From SMTZ1-83 sp048884925 (lineage in GTDB: Archaea; Asgardarchaeota; Thorarchaeia; Thorarchaeales; Thorarchaeaceae): 11,802 nucleotides of DNA. The stretch's first letter is position 1. Each line of letters begins with the position of its first letter. The translations under genes and the position numbers were made by a program. The notes below the pieces were generated by a model that did no database searches, was not told where the DNA came from, and saw nothing but the letters and a program-made list of their open reading frames with translations. Below, in pieces: positions 1-6,520 of the stretch. The stretch covers positions 1 to 11,802 of the forward strand of contig JBHLQK010000091.1 of assembly GCA_048884925.1 (NCBI GenBank). Direction: 5' to 3'.

Positions 1-1
1 G

Positions 2-1288
2 ACAACAAAGGCCTCCAAGGCCACTACAAAGAAGACCACATCTAAGAAGAAACCTGCAGATATGAAGACCACGAAATCTTCTCCAAAAACAAAGGTCACA
101 AAGACGACCACCGATGCAATCGAGAAGCAAATGGAGAAGCGTTTCGCAAAGATGCGTGAGGAGCGCAGACTTCCTCCAAAGGTCATGTTGGAACTAGAGG
201 CCAAGTTAGGAGCGTATGACATAACAAAGAACGAGTTCGATGAGATATGCGATAATGTGGTTGCATCTTACGAGATGTCATTGGTAGAACCCGGTGAAGC
301 AGTTGGCACAGTGGCTGCTCAAAGTATTGGTGAACCAGGAACCCAGATGACTCTCAGAACCTTCCACTACGCAGGAGTTGCAGAACTAAGCGTGACTCAG
401 GGTCTTCCACGACTGATAGAGATTGTTGATGCTCGCAATAATCCAAGCACACCTACAATGAAGATACACTTGGATGCTACGATTGCTGGCGACCGTAATG
501 AAGCTCGAAAGATAGCGCGTGACATCGAGATGGTCATTGTTGAGAGTGTTGCAAGCAACGTGTCTATTGACCTTCTACGACAGGCTATTGACATCAGACT
601 GGATCCTGAGTTGATGGAGGATAAGGGCCTCACAGTCGAAAATGTTGCCGAAGCCATCCAGACCAAGATTAAGACCAAGGGCGAAGTCGAAACAGGGGAT
701 GGTGTGATATTTGTTTACCCCGCAAACGACACACTTGCTGACCTTCAAAGACTCAGCGAGAAGATTCGAGAGGTGCGTGTGAAGGGTATCAACGACGTGA
801 CTCATGTGGTCATTCGGAAGGAGTCTGATGGCTATGTTCTCTATACAGAAGGTTCCAATCTTCAAGATGCCCTTGAGATAGAAGGGATCAATCCACACAA
901 GGTCTACACGAACAATCTCAAGGAGATTAACCAGGTACTTGGTATCGAGGCCACACGGAACGCTATCATCCAAGAGGCAATGAGTGTACTGAACGAACAA
1001 GGGATGGATGTTGATGTTCGGCATATCATCCTGGTGGCTGATATGATGACTGCTGACGGTGCAATTCGTCAGATTGGCAGGCATGGAATTTCAGGATCCA
1101 AGAACAGTGCTCTGGCACGGGCGGCTTTCGAAGTTACAATCAAACATCTACTTGGAGCAGGAATTGCTGGAACCAAGGACCCTCTCAGAGGCATCACAGA
1201 GAATGTGATTCTTGGTCAATTGATACCTCTGGGTACCGGATCAATAGACCTTCTAATGAGTCCACAACCAGTCACAGGTAAGAAATGA
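2..1288 (+). CDS. rpoA2: DNA-directed RNA polymerase subunit A'' (5' end open at window edge)
   Basis: This is the C-terminal part of the largest RNA polymerase subunit (Rpb1/beta' homologue), which helps form the active-site cleft. Counting from the ATG at 62, residues 75-106 (VEPGEAVG...TFHYAGV) hold the trigger-loop region, with the near-invariant AAQSIGEPGTQMTLRTFH core followed by GLPRLIEIVDA. The C-terminal RHIILVADMMT...IRQIGRHG and LARAAFEVTIKHLL blocks are typical of A''. The 408 residues from that ATG match a complete A'' subunit. However, the ATG has no Shine-Dalgarno site and the frame stays open to base 2, adding about 20 Lys/Thr/Ala-rich residues. The true start is therefore probably outside the window, either as a basic N-terminal tail or as a linker to A'. 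The stop is TGA at 1286-1288, and a promoter for the next gene follows. Confidence 0.96.
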   Translation, partial: TTKASKATTKKTTSKKKPADMKTTKSSPKTKVTKTTTDAIEKQMEKRFAKMREERRLPPKVMLELEAKLGAYDITKNEFDEICDNVVASYEMSLVEPGEAVGTVAAQSIGEPGTQMTLRTFHYAGVAELSVTQGLPRLIEIVDARNNPSTPTMKIHLDATIAGDRNEARKIARDIEMVIVESVASNVSIDLLRQAIDIRLDPELMEDKGLTVENVAEAIQTKIKTKGEVETGDGVIFVYPANDTLADLQRLSEKIREVRVKGINDVTHVVIRKESDGYVLYTEGSNLQDALEIEGINPHKVYTNNLKEINQVLGIEATRNAIIQEAMSVLNEQGMDVDVRHIILVADMMTADGAIRQIGRHGISGSKNSALARAAFEVTIKHLLGAGIAGTKDPLRGITENVILGQLIPLGTGSIDLLMSPQPVTGKK

Positions 1289-1303
1289 TAAACACTTCCA
1301 TGA

Positions 1304-1318
1304 CGGAAACGTTAAAAC
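1304..1318 (+). promoter_or_regulatory. BRE/TATA promoter of rpl30e-nusA
   Basis: CGGAAACGTTAAAAC has a purine-rich BRE-like half and a TTAAAA TATA-like core. Transcription would be expected near 1340, leaving a short leader with the SD GAGGT at 1349-1353 before the TTG start at 1362. The same element occurs ahead of EF-1alpha and the Thr-rich gene in this window. Confidence 0.6.
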
Positions 1319-1361
1319 AGAACTCAAGTAGACACGAAAATACACAACGAGGTCATTACAA

Positions 1362-1655
1362 TTGAGCCTAAATCAGCCAATCGCCAGTGCAGTGAGTACC
1401 GGTGAATGTCGAATCGGTGCAAAGTCGTCCATAGACGCTCTCAAGACATCCGAGGCAAAGATAGTTGTTGTTGCAGCTAACTGCCCAAGAAACGAATACG
1501 AAGATATTGAGAGATTTGCCGCGCTCTCCGGCATAAAGGTACTAAAATTCGAGGGAACCTCATGGGATCTGGGAGAAGTAGTGGGTAAGCCCTTTATGGT
1601 ATCTGCTATAGCAGTGATTAAACCTGGGGACTCAAAGATTCTGAAGATGGCATGA
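1362..1655 (+). CDS. rpl30e: Ribosomal protein L30e
   Basis: A large-subunit ribosomal protein of the L7Ae/L30e fold that binds kinked RNA. The 97-residue length is normal for the archaeal family. Recognisable segments are the N-terminal GECRIGAKSSIDALK, then KIVVVAANCPRNEYEDIERFA, and the C-terminal GKPFMVSAIAVIKPGDSKIL. The start is TTG, preceded at an 8-base distance by GAGGT (1349-1353); no ATG gives a full-length protein. The gene opens a two-gene unit with nusA, whose SD (GAGG, 1654-1657) overlaps this gene's TGA stop, so the two are probably translationally coupled. L30e-NusA adjacency is a known archaeal arrangement, commonly found between RNA polymerase and S12. Confidence 0.95.
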   Translation: MSLNQPIASAVSTGECRIGAKSSIDALKTSEAKIVVVAANCPRNEYEDIERFAALSGIKVLKFEGTSWDLGEVVGKPFMVSAIAVIKPGDSKILKMA

Positions 1656-1665
1656 GGCGGTTCAT

Positions 1666-2094
1666 TTGGTCAAGCTCTCCATGGAGGACATGTCGCTCAT
1701 TGCTACATTTGAGCGGATAACAGGAGCTTCTGCTGTAGATGTCGTCCGCGATGATGATAGTGAACGTATCATTTTTGTTGTGAGAGAAAAGCAGCTCGGA
1801 AAGGCCATAGGTCGTGGTGGATCCAATGTGAAGGCTGCAGCAGACGCCTTTGGCAGGGCTGTCGATGTTGTTGAGATTGCTGATTCTGCAGAGGAGTTTG
1901 TCAAGAGTGCCTTGGCCCCTGCCCGGGTGGAAGAAGTCAAAATCATTATCCACAGGGATGGCAACCGCGTCGCATCTGTCACAGTCAAGTCTGAGGACCG
2001 TGGAATTGCAATAGGTCGAGATGGCCGCAATGTGGCCCGTGCTCGTATCCTAGCAAGACGCCATTTTGATCTCACTAACGTGGTAATAGCCTAA
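1666..2094 (+). CDS. nusA: Transcription factor NusA, archaeal short form with two KH domains
   Basis: Archaeal NusA consists of only the two KH RNA-binding domains found in the bacterial factor and is thought to act in transcription elongation or termination. Both KH domains are visible: GKAIGRGG at residues 45-52 and GIAIGRDG at 113-120 are the GxxG loops, each followed by a basic helix (SNVKAAAD and RNVARARIL). The 142-residue length is normal for archaea. The start is TTG at 1666, supported by GAGG at 1654-1657 within the end of rpl30e. It lies 10 bases after L30e and 15 bases before a small membrane-protein ORF. Confidence 0.95.
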   Translation: MVKLSMEDMSLIATFERITGASAVDVVRDDDSERIIFVVREKQLGKAIGRGGSNVKAAADAFGRAVDVVEIADSAEEFVKSALAPARVEEVKIIIHRDGNRVASVTVKSEDRGIAIGRDGRNVARARILARRHFDLTNVVIA

Positions 2095-2109
2095 AATCTT
2101 GAAGCGGCA

Positions 2110-2337
2110 GTGAACTATGCTCTTATTAATGCTCCAGAGAATTTCTTCTGGGCGAACCCGAAAATGATTCTGAAGAATGAGTGGTTGATTCCACTAGGTG
2201 GTTTATGTCTTGCAATTGCACTCACTATCGACCATTTTCTTCCAGAGAATGAGGCTCTCTCTTTCTTGATGGGTATTCTGATTGGTCTATCAATCACTCT
2301 AAATCTGGTAGGACTATACAGGTCTAGAAATGAATAG
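2110..2337 (+). CDS. Small two-helix membrane protein, function unknown
   Basis: I do not recognise this family. The 75-residue reading frame starts at GTG and has two hydrophobic segments: roughly residues 25-43 (WLIPLGGLCLAIALTIDHF) and 50-69 (ALSFLMGILIGLSITLNLVG). A short acidic loop (LPENEA) separates them, and a basic end (YRSRNE) follows. There is only a weak SD (GAAGCGG, 2101-2107) before the GTG, so the ATG at 2164, which starts just before the first helix, is a credible alternative giving 57 residues. The ORF sits 15 bases after nusA, and the rps12 promoter follows. A membrane protein is unexpected in this cluster. The ORF is supported by its regular helix pattern, but it could be spurious. 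Confidence 0.5.
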   Translation: MNYALINAPENFFWANPKMILKNEWLIPLGGLCLAIALTIDHFLPENEALSFLMGILIGLSITLNLVGLYRSRNE

Positions 2338-2410
2338 CAAGAGCATCTAGACATTATTATCAGCTGCCAAGGCACTAAAAGAGCAAATATGTTCAGTTGC
2401 ATTTGACAAT

Positions 2411-2420
2411 GCTTTTAAGG
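2411..2420 (+). promoter_or_regulatory. TATA box of rps12-rps7
   Basis: GCTTTTAAGG has a TTTTAA core. Transcription would begin near 2440, giving a leader of about 60 bases that ends in the SD GAGAGG (2486-2491) and the TTG start of S12. Confidence 0.5.
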
Positions 2421-2500
2421 AAACTTTAGTCCGAAGCCGTGGCCACCAATAGTGAACACCATACATGGTGGGTCCATCATCATTAGAGAGGAACATTACC

Positions 2501-2944
2501 TTGTCACGAGGAAAGAGCCCCCTGGGCGAGTTCGCAGCAAGACCCCTTGTAAGGAAACGTAAGAAGTTCCGTTGGAAGAAAGCTTCCTACAAGAGGAGAG
2601 TACTCCAGCTCAGGCGAAAGACTGATCCATTAGAGGGTGCTCCACAGGCAAGTGGTATCGTCCTCGAAAAAGTAGGGATTGAGAGCAAGCAGCCTAACTC
2701 TGCTATCAGAAAGGCTGTACGAATTCAGCTCTCGAAGAATGGTAAACAGATCACAGCATTCATTCCCGGTGACGGTGGCCTCAAGTATATCGATGAACAC
2801 GACCAAGTACTCGTCGAAGGTATCGGTGGTGCTATGGGTGGTGCAATGGGCGATCTTCCTGGAGTCCGCTGGAAAGTAGTCAAGGTCAACGGTGTTGCTT
2901 TAGACAGTCTCATCTACGGCAAGAAGGAGAAACCGATTCGCTAG
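2501..2944 (+). CDS. rps12: Ribosomal protein S12 (uS12)
   Basis: A small-subunit protein of the decoding centre that monitors codon-anticodon pairing. Counting from the TTG at 2501, the protein is 147 residues, the usual archaeal length, and begins MSRGKSPLGEFAAR as in relatives. Diagnostic stretches are DPLEGAPQASGIVLEKVG (42-59), KQPNSAIRKAVRIQL (63-77) and GDLPGVRWKVV (117-127), which includes the loops where streptomycin-resistance changes occur in bacteria. An ATG at 2465 would add 12 residues, but it has no SD and matches nothing in the family. The TTG has GAGAGG at 2486-2491 with a 9-base spacer, so I prefer it. The gene is directly followed by rps7. Confidence 0.96.
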   Translation: MSRGKSPLGEFAARPLVRKRKKFRWKKASYKRRVLQLRRKTDPLEGAPQASGIVLEKVGIESKQPNSAIRKAVRIQLSKNGKQITAFIPGDGGLKYIDEHDQVLVEGIGGAMGGAMGDLPGVRWKVVKVNGVALDSLIYGKKEKPIR

Positions 2945-2953
2945 GTGGTCATG

Positions 2954-3613
2954 ATGGCTGAAGAAGAGAAGACTGGGGTTGTTGAGGAAACTCAGCCAGA
3001 AGAAGTGCCACATGTCGCACCTGACCTATTGCTTTTCGGAAAGTGGGACTCTACAGCTGTCGAGATAAAGGACATCGGTCTTGCAAGATACATCTCCCTG
3101 AAACCAGTGCTGATTCCCCATACCGCTGGTAGACACGCTCACAAGAGATTCCACAAGAGCAATATTCCAATTGTAGAACGCTTCGTCAACAAGCTTCTCA
3201 ATGCTGGCAGAAGGAAGGACAAGAAGACTCGTACTGGTCGCAACGCCGGAAAGAAGCTCAATGTTATTCATACACTAAAGCGGGTCTTTGAGATAATCGA
3301 CTATCGAACTGGTATGAATCCCATACAGGTCCTTGTGACTGCTATCGAGAACTCGGCTCCATCCGAGGAAACCACTCGTATCTCCTATGGTGGGATGGCA
3401 TACCCGAGGTCTGTTGATGTTGCACCACAGCGGAGAATTGACCTTGCTCTCAGATATTTGTCTGTTGGCGCTGTTCGTTCCGCTCACAAGAACGCAAAGT
3501 CATTTGAGGAGTGCCTAGTAGACGAACTCCTTCTGGCTTACAAGGGCGACCCCGCCAGCTTTGCAGTTGCCAGAAAGGAAGAACGAGAGAGAGTCGCAAG
3601 ATCAGCGAGATAA
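2954..3613 (+). CDS. rps7: Ribosomal protein S7 (uS7)
   Basis: A primary 16S rRNA-binding protein of the small-subunit head, near the E site. Conserved blocks include ERFVNKLLNAGRRKDKK, NPIQVLVTAIENSAPSEETT, and the stretch from YPRSVDVAPQRRIDLALRY to SVGAVRSAHKNAKS. An acidic N-terminal extension of about 35 residues precedes the S7 core, as in archaeal and eukaryotic homologues. The SD-like AGGTGGT overlaps the S12 stop at 2942-2944. Candidate starts are GTG 2945, ATG 2951 and ATG 2954; the last has the most usual SD distance and gives 219 residues. Coupling to rps12 is likely. EF-2 and EF-1alpha, which often follow S7 in archaea, do not follow directly here. Confidence 0.96.
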   Translation: MAEEEKTGVVEETQPEEVPHVAPDLLLFGKWDSTAVEIKDIGLARYISLKPVLIPHTAGRHAHKRFHKSNIPIVERFVNKLLNAGRRKDKKTRTGRNAGKKLNVIHTLKRVFEIIDYRTGMNPIQVLVTAIENSAPSEETTRISYGGMAYPRSVDVAPQRRIDLALRYLSVGAVRSAHKNAKSFEECLVDELLLAYKGDPASFAVARKEERERVARSAR

Positions 3614-3685
3614 GGCGTAAGAGACGCTATCTTGCAAATCCCGCTTCCATTTCCTCTAGTCCTGATACAATCCTCTCTCAGAAAG

Positions 3686-3693
3686 TGATATAG
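3686..3693 (+). promoter_or_regulatory. Candidate TATA box for the EamA transporter gene
   Basis: TGATATAG lies 46 bases before the ATG at 3739. It allows a leader of about 25 bases with the SD GAGAGG near 3725-3730. This is a single-motif call and therefore weak. Confidence 0.35.
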
Positions 3694-3738
3694 TCAGGAT
3701 GATGAATCTGAACTACGCGGAAGAGAGAGGAAGGGAAG

Positions 3739-4680
3739 ATGTCCAGATACACGTATGCATGGTTTGCAGTCCTCGCTATTACCGTGCTATGGGCATCCTC
3801 CTTGATTTTTGCAAAAATCGTGTTTGTAGAGTTGACTCCCATTGCTTTTGTAGCACTTCGATACACTATAGCATGCCCTATTCTCATTCCCATGGCACAC
3901 TTTGCGCGAAGACGTCAGAAGTCGTCAGTTGAACCACGCAAGCATTGGAAGGTCCTAGTTGCAGCTGGACTAGCTGGCCCTTTCTTATCGCAAGTAATGC
4001 AATATATAGGTCTCAAAATGACCAGCGCCAGCGATGCAGTACTATTGCTCAATTTCACGCCTGTTTTTGCAGTAATCCTTGCAGCAGCTGTAATTGATGA
4101 GCGCATAACAGTTGCCAAACTCCTTGGATTAGTCATGGCAACTTTTGGTGCTATCATGATAGTATCTAATCCTGCTCCCGTAGACCCCAACATTAGCACT
4201 ACAAGACTGATTGGTGATATCATACTGATTGCCTCCACATTCTTCTTTGCTGTCAACGGAATCATTGGAAAGATAGCAGTGAAGTCTGTTGACTCTGTCA
4301 GTGTAACACTCTACAGTACGCTCTCTGCTGTGCCGTTTCTCTGGGTGTCCGTAATACTATTCGAGGACCTGTCAGTACTACTCACTCTCAGTCCTGAAAC
4401 GTGGATTATTGTCATGTGGGTTGGGATTGTGAACACTGCGCTTGCTTTCATGCTCTACTATGAGTCAATGAAGCACATCGAGGCTTCCAAGGTCCAAATT
4501 GCATTGAACCTGATTGGTGTGTGGGGTGTATTGATGTCCATCCCGATACTTGGCGAAACCATTTCATTGCTTCAGATTCTGGGAGGAACTGTGACCATCC
4601 TTGGTGTGATAATGGTCCAGAGGGATCGTGCTAATCGACCCAAGAACCAAAGCACTGAAGATTCTCAAGAGAATTTCTAG
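3739..4680 (+). CDS. EamA-family (drug/metabolite superfamily) transporter
   Basis: A ten-helix integral membrane permease with two EamA repeats of about 140 residues each. Members export or import small metabolites such as amino acids, sugars or drugs, and the substrate cannot be read from the sequence. The N-terminal repeat starts with YAWFAVLAITVLWASSLIFAK and a TPIAFVALRYTIA segment. It ends in the typical ITVAKLLGLVMATFGAIMI, and the second repeat ends in LLQILGGTVTILGVIMV. A charged linker follows the second helix (FARRRQKSSVEPRKHWK), and the tail is hydrophilic. The 313-residue length is normal. The ATG is preceded by a purine-rich SD region (GAGAGGAAGGGAAG). A 22-base dispersed repeat begins at its stop codon. 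Confidence 0.93.
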   Translation: MSRYTYAWFAVLAITVLWASSLIFAKIVFVELTPIAFVALRYTIACPILIPMAHFARRRQKSSVEPRKHWKVLVAAGLAGPFLSQVMQYIGLKMTSASDAVLLLNFTPVFAVILAAAVIDERITVAKLLGLVMATFGAIMIVSNPAPVDPNISTTRLIGDIILIASTFFFAVNGIIGKIAVKSVDSVSVTLYSTLSAVPFLWVSVILFEDLSVLLTLSPETWIIVMWVGIVNTALAFMLYYESMKHIEASKVQIALNLIGVWGVLMSIPILGETISLLQILGGTVTILGVIMVQRDRANRPKNQSTEDSQENF

Positions 4681-4698
4681 TAAAACCATCCGCGGATT
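4677..4698 (+). repeat. Dispersed 22-base repeat, copy 1
   Basis: CTAGTAAAAC, two variable bases, then TCCGCGGATT, matching 10121-10142 at 20 of 22 positions. It starts at the TAG stop of the EamA gene. It contains the 8-base palindrome TCCGCGGA, and AATT lies just upstream in both copies. Confidence 0.6.
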
Positions 4699-4744
4699 GG
4701 CCGATGTAGTTATCATCTGTATATGCATTCATCTGGTGAGGAGT

Positions 4745-5125
4745 ATGAAGATAACAAAAGTGCTCAAAAGCCATGAAAGTGAGATTACAAAATCTCTGGT
4801 TGTAAAGAAAGGAGAACAACTCGAGGGGCAAGAGAAGGAAACAAAGTGGGACGGATGGCTTTGGTGTCGAACCAAAGCCGGTGTTGATGGATGGGTGCCT
4901 AAATCCTATCTAGAACCTTTGTCAGAACCTAGGCAATATCAGCTCCTTCAAGACTACACTTCAAAAGAGCTGAGAGTTCAACCAGGGGATGAAGTGCTGG
5001 TGCTCATTGAGGAGAGTGGATGGGCTTGGGCACGATCACCTATGGGAGAAGAAGGATGGGTACCCCTTGAGAATCTTGGCGATGTAAAAGCCCAGCCGGA
5101 ATCAGTACCAGACCTGACGAAGTGA
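4745..5125 (+). CDS. Tandem SH3-domain protein
   Basis: A small, probably cytoplasmic protein of 126 residues made of two SH3-type beta-barrels with no signal peptide or membrane segment. Repeat 1 spans about residues 3-58, with VVKKGEQLEG and a DGWLWCRTKAGVDGWVPKSY core. Repeat 2 spans about 64-112, with an ALYDY-like LLQDYTSKELRV, then SGWAWARSPMGEEGWVPLEN. Such double-SH3 proteins are known in bacteria and archaea, but their ligands are mostly unknown. The frame extends upstream to 4628, overlapping the transporter gene. I prefer the ATG at 4745 because GGTGAG (4735-4740) precedes it and the SH3 fold begins there. The HxlR gene begins 9 bases after this stop. Confidence 0.85.
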   Translation: MKITKVLKSHESEITKSLVVKKGEQLEGQEKETKWDGWLWCRTKAGVDGWVPKSYLEPLSEPRQYQLLQDYTSKELRVQPGDEVLVLIEESGWAWARSPMGEEGWVPLENLGDVKAQPESVPDLTK

Positions 5126-5134
5126 GGCTATTTC

Positions 5135-5503
5135 ATGATGGACAAGGAAGTTCCGAGATGCAGACAGGACACATCTGTACCTTGTGACGATAAATGTGTC
5201 TACAAAAGAGTCCTAGCGGTGATTGGAAAGAAACACACACTTGACATACTCAGAGTCTTGGGCTATGATAGAACTGTGAGATTCAATGCCCTACAAAATG
5301 AAATCCGGGGAAGTCCAAAGACCCTAGCAGACCGTCTCAATGAGCTTTGTTCTCTAGGCATTATCAAGCGAGAGGCCTTTGCAGAGATTCCACCTCGCGT
5401 CGAATATTCCTTGACTGAAAAGGGGCTGGATCTCAGCCCAGTTATGGATGCCTTGAAAGCTTGGTCAATGAAATGGGCTCCCCTAGGTATGAAAGCGAAG
5501 TGA
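5135..5503 (+). CDS. HxlR-family winged-helix transcriptional regulator
   Basis: A DNA-binding regulator of 122 residues, usually a dimer in this family. The core runs from about residue 21 to 115: YKRVLAVIGKKHTLDILRVL (helices 1-2), RFNALQNEIRGSPKTLADRL (recognition helix), then the wing PPRVEYSLTEKGLDLSPVMD and the C-terminal helix ALKAWSMKW. All are classic HxlR features. Three cysteines near the N-terminus (C9, C17, C21) sit where redox-sensing members carry their reactive cysteine, but sensing is not shown. The start is ATG 5135, with ATG 5138 an alternative. Both are served by GTGAGG (5122-5127), which overlaps the SH3 gene's stop, so the two proteins are probably translated together. 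The target may be its own operon. Confidence 0.92.
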   Translation: MMDKEVPRCRQDTSVPCDDKCVYKRVLAVIGKKHTLDILRVLGYDRTVRFNALQNEIRGSPKTLADRLNELCSLGIIKREAFAEIPPRVEYSLTEKGLDLSPVMDALKAWSMKWAPLGMKAK

Positions 5504-5682
5504 TTACGCCGAGCAGGTCGCTTAATGCGCCATTCCACTTTCCTTTTCCTCGTCTAGACCACCAAGATGAGCGAGATGCCCCAGCTAAGTCTTCGGCCAA
5601 TCTGTGAAGGCGAACATTGTTGAAACCGTTGGGGACGGCGGAAGAATTTCCAAGTTTTCAGTTCATCTTTCCGAATCTCCAG
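5504..5682. other. Convergent intergenic region without a gene
   Basis: This 179-base gap separates the 3' ends of the HxlR gene and a minus-strand gene. A pyrimidine tract at 5534-5552 (ACTTTCCTTTTCCTC) could end transcription from the left. No tRNA, strong hairpin or credible ORF was seen. Confidence 0.5.
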
Positions 5683-6042
5683 TCAAGGTGCAGACTGCTC
5701 ACCATCAATCATACTCTGTTCTCCTCTCTCAAGGATAGGAATCACGTAGGTATGCAGGCTTCCTGTCACTGAATCGTGTGTGACCCTCTTTAGAACACTG
5801 TCCAGCCTTTTCTCTACGGGGTCTGTGTCAAAGGACCTTGTCAACAGTACTAGATGCGCTCCCTCATCCATGAGGAAGAGAATAGTCATCATCACAGTAT
5901 GTGAGAAGTCAAGGCTCTTGATACCAGCAAGAATTTCGTCAGCCAATTCTGTTGCCGCTTTACGAACCATGTCATTCCCAGGAATACTTCTCCTATCATG
6001 GATCATGTATCCCTTCACCTCAAAATCAAATTCTAGCCCCAT
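5683..6042 (-). CDS. Conserved-looking hypothetical protein, divergent from the TfoX-like gene
   Basis: I do not recognise the family. The 119-residue product is soluble, with no signal peptide. It begins with a beta-like MGLEFDFEVKGYMIHDRR, then a helical region (MVRKAATELADEILAGIKSL). A hydrophobic core follows (SHTVMMTILFLMDEGAHLVLLT), then a charged EKRLDSVLKRV helix and a C-terminal YVIPILERGEQ strand. The regular amphipathic pattern favours a real gene over the overlapping 117-codon + strand frame, which lacks such a pattern. The start ATG (6040-6042, complement) has no SD. It lies about 26 bases from the CTTATATG element read on the minus strand, so the mRNA is probably leaderless. Confidence 0.6.
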   Translation of the reverse strand: MGLEFDFEVKGYMIHDRRSIPGNDMVRKAATELADEILAGIKSLDFSHTVMMTILFLMDEGAHLVLLTRSFDTDPVEKRLDSVLKRVTHDSVTGSLHTYVIPILERGEQSMIDGEQSAP

Positions 6043-6064
6043 GGAGCTTTGTGTGTATGAAGGG

Positions 6065-6072
6065 CATATAAG
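6065..6072. promoter_or_regulatory. Shared bidirectional TATA element
   Basis: CATATAAG on + reads CTTATATG on -. On the minus strand it places initiation at the ATG of the 119-residue gene (6042). On the plus strand it places initiation near 6092-6096, ahead of the SD TGGAG (6097-6101) and ATG 6111 of the TfoX-like gene. One near-symmetric TATA box may serve both divergent genes. Confidence 0.45.
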
Positions 6073-6110
6073 CTCCCAAGCAAATTGTGGTTGCAGTGGA
6101 GCGGATTTAC

Positions 6111-6458
6111 ATGAAATGGGAAACGCCCTCTAAAGACCTCATGGACTATCTCACAGCGAAGCTTGAGAATGTGAAGTATGAGAAACGCAAGATGTTTGGA
6201 CAGTTTGCATTATTCTTGAATGGAAACATGCTCACAGGTGTATTTGAGTCAAGAATATTCCTGCGTTTCCCCCAAGAATCAAAGAAAGAAATCATGGAAC
6301 TTCATCCTGAAATCACACACTTTGAGCCAAGAAAAGGCCAGATTATGAAAGAATACATCTCCATACCACCAGAATTAGTCGCAAATGATCAGCTTTTGGC
6401 TCAACTCTTAGACTCTTCAGTTGCCTATGTAGTAGGGCTTCCGGCTAAGAAGAAGTAG
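6111..6458 (+). CDS. TfoX N-terminal-domain family protein
   Basis: A stand-alone small protein of 115 residues with the fold of the N-terminal domain of TfoX/Sxy. That domain is named after the bacterial competence regulator but is widespread, with unclear function outside it. The family signature is present: RKMFGQFALFLNG (26-38), MLTGVFESRIFLRF (40-53), and FEPRKGQIMKEYISIP (71-86), where the GK..EY motif is typical. The tail ends in PAKKK. I chose ATG 6111 over GTG 6087 because TGGAG at 6097-6101 has a proper spacing, and GTG 6087 would lie at or upstream of the predicted transcript start. Confidence 0.85.
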   Translation: MKWETPSKDLMDYLTAKLENVKYEKRKMFGQFALFLNGNMLTGVFESRIFLRFPQESKKEIMELHPEITHFEPRKGQIMKEYISIPPELVANDQLLAQLLDSSVAYVVGLPAKKK

Positions 6459-6486
6459 ATGACGCACTAAACTTGACCTGCCACAA

Positions 6487-6494
6487 GTATTAAG
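6487..6494 (+). promoter_or_regulatory. TATA-like element of the flavodoxin gene
   Basis: GTATTAAG lies about 30 bases before ATG 6521, the distance expected for a leaderless archaeal transcript. It overlaps an imperfect inverted repeat, ACTTG (6472-6476) with CAAGT (6485-6489). Confidence 0.45.
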
Positions 6495-6520
6495 TTTCCA
6501 TTCATATGCGGTGTACAAAA

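Noticed and set aside
2465..2500. ATG start for S12, adding 12 residues
   Set aside because: There is no SD, the residues have no family counterpart, and the TTG at 2501 has a strong SD and gives the standard length.
4628..4744. Longer start for the SH3 protein, adding 39 residues
   Set aside because: It would overlap the EamA gene and translate through the dispersed repeat. The ATG at 4745 has an SD and begins right at the SH3 fold.
5618..5632. Promoter-like TGAAACCGTT resembling the EF-1alpha promoter
   Set aside because: The match stops before the TTAAAA core (followed by GGGGACGG), and no + strand gene starts downstream.
5780..6133. 117-codon + strand frame opposite the minus-strand unknown gene
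   Set aside because: Its translation shows no regular secondary-structure pattern, it has no SD or TATA in place, and the minus-strand product looks more protein-like with a better promoter position.
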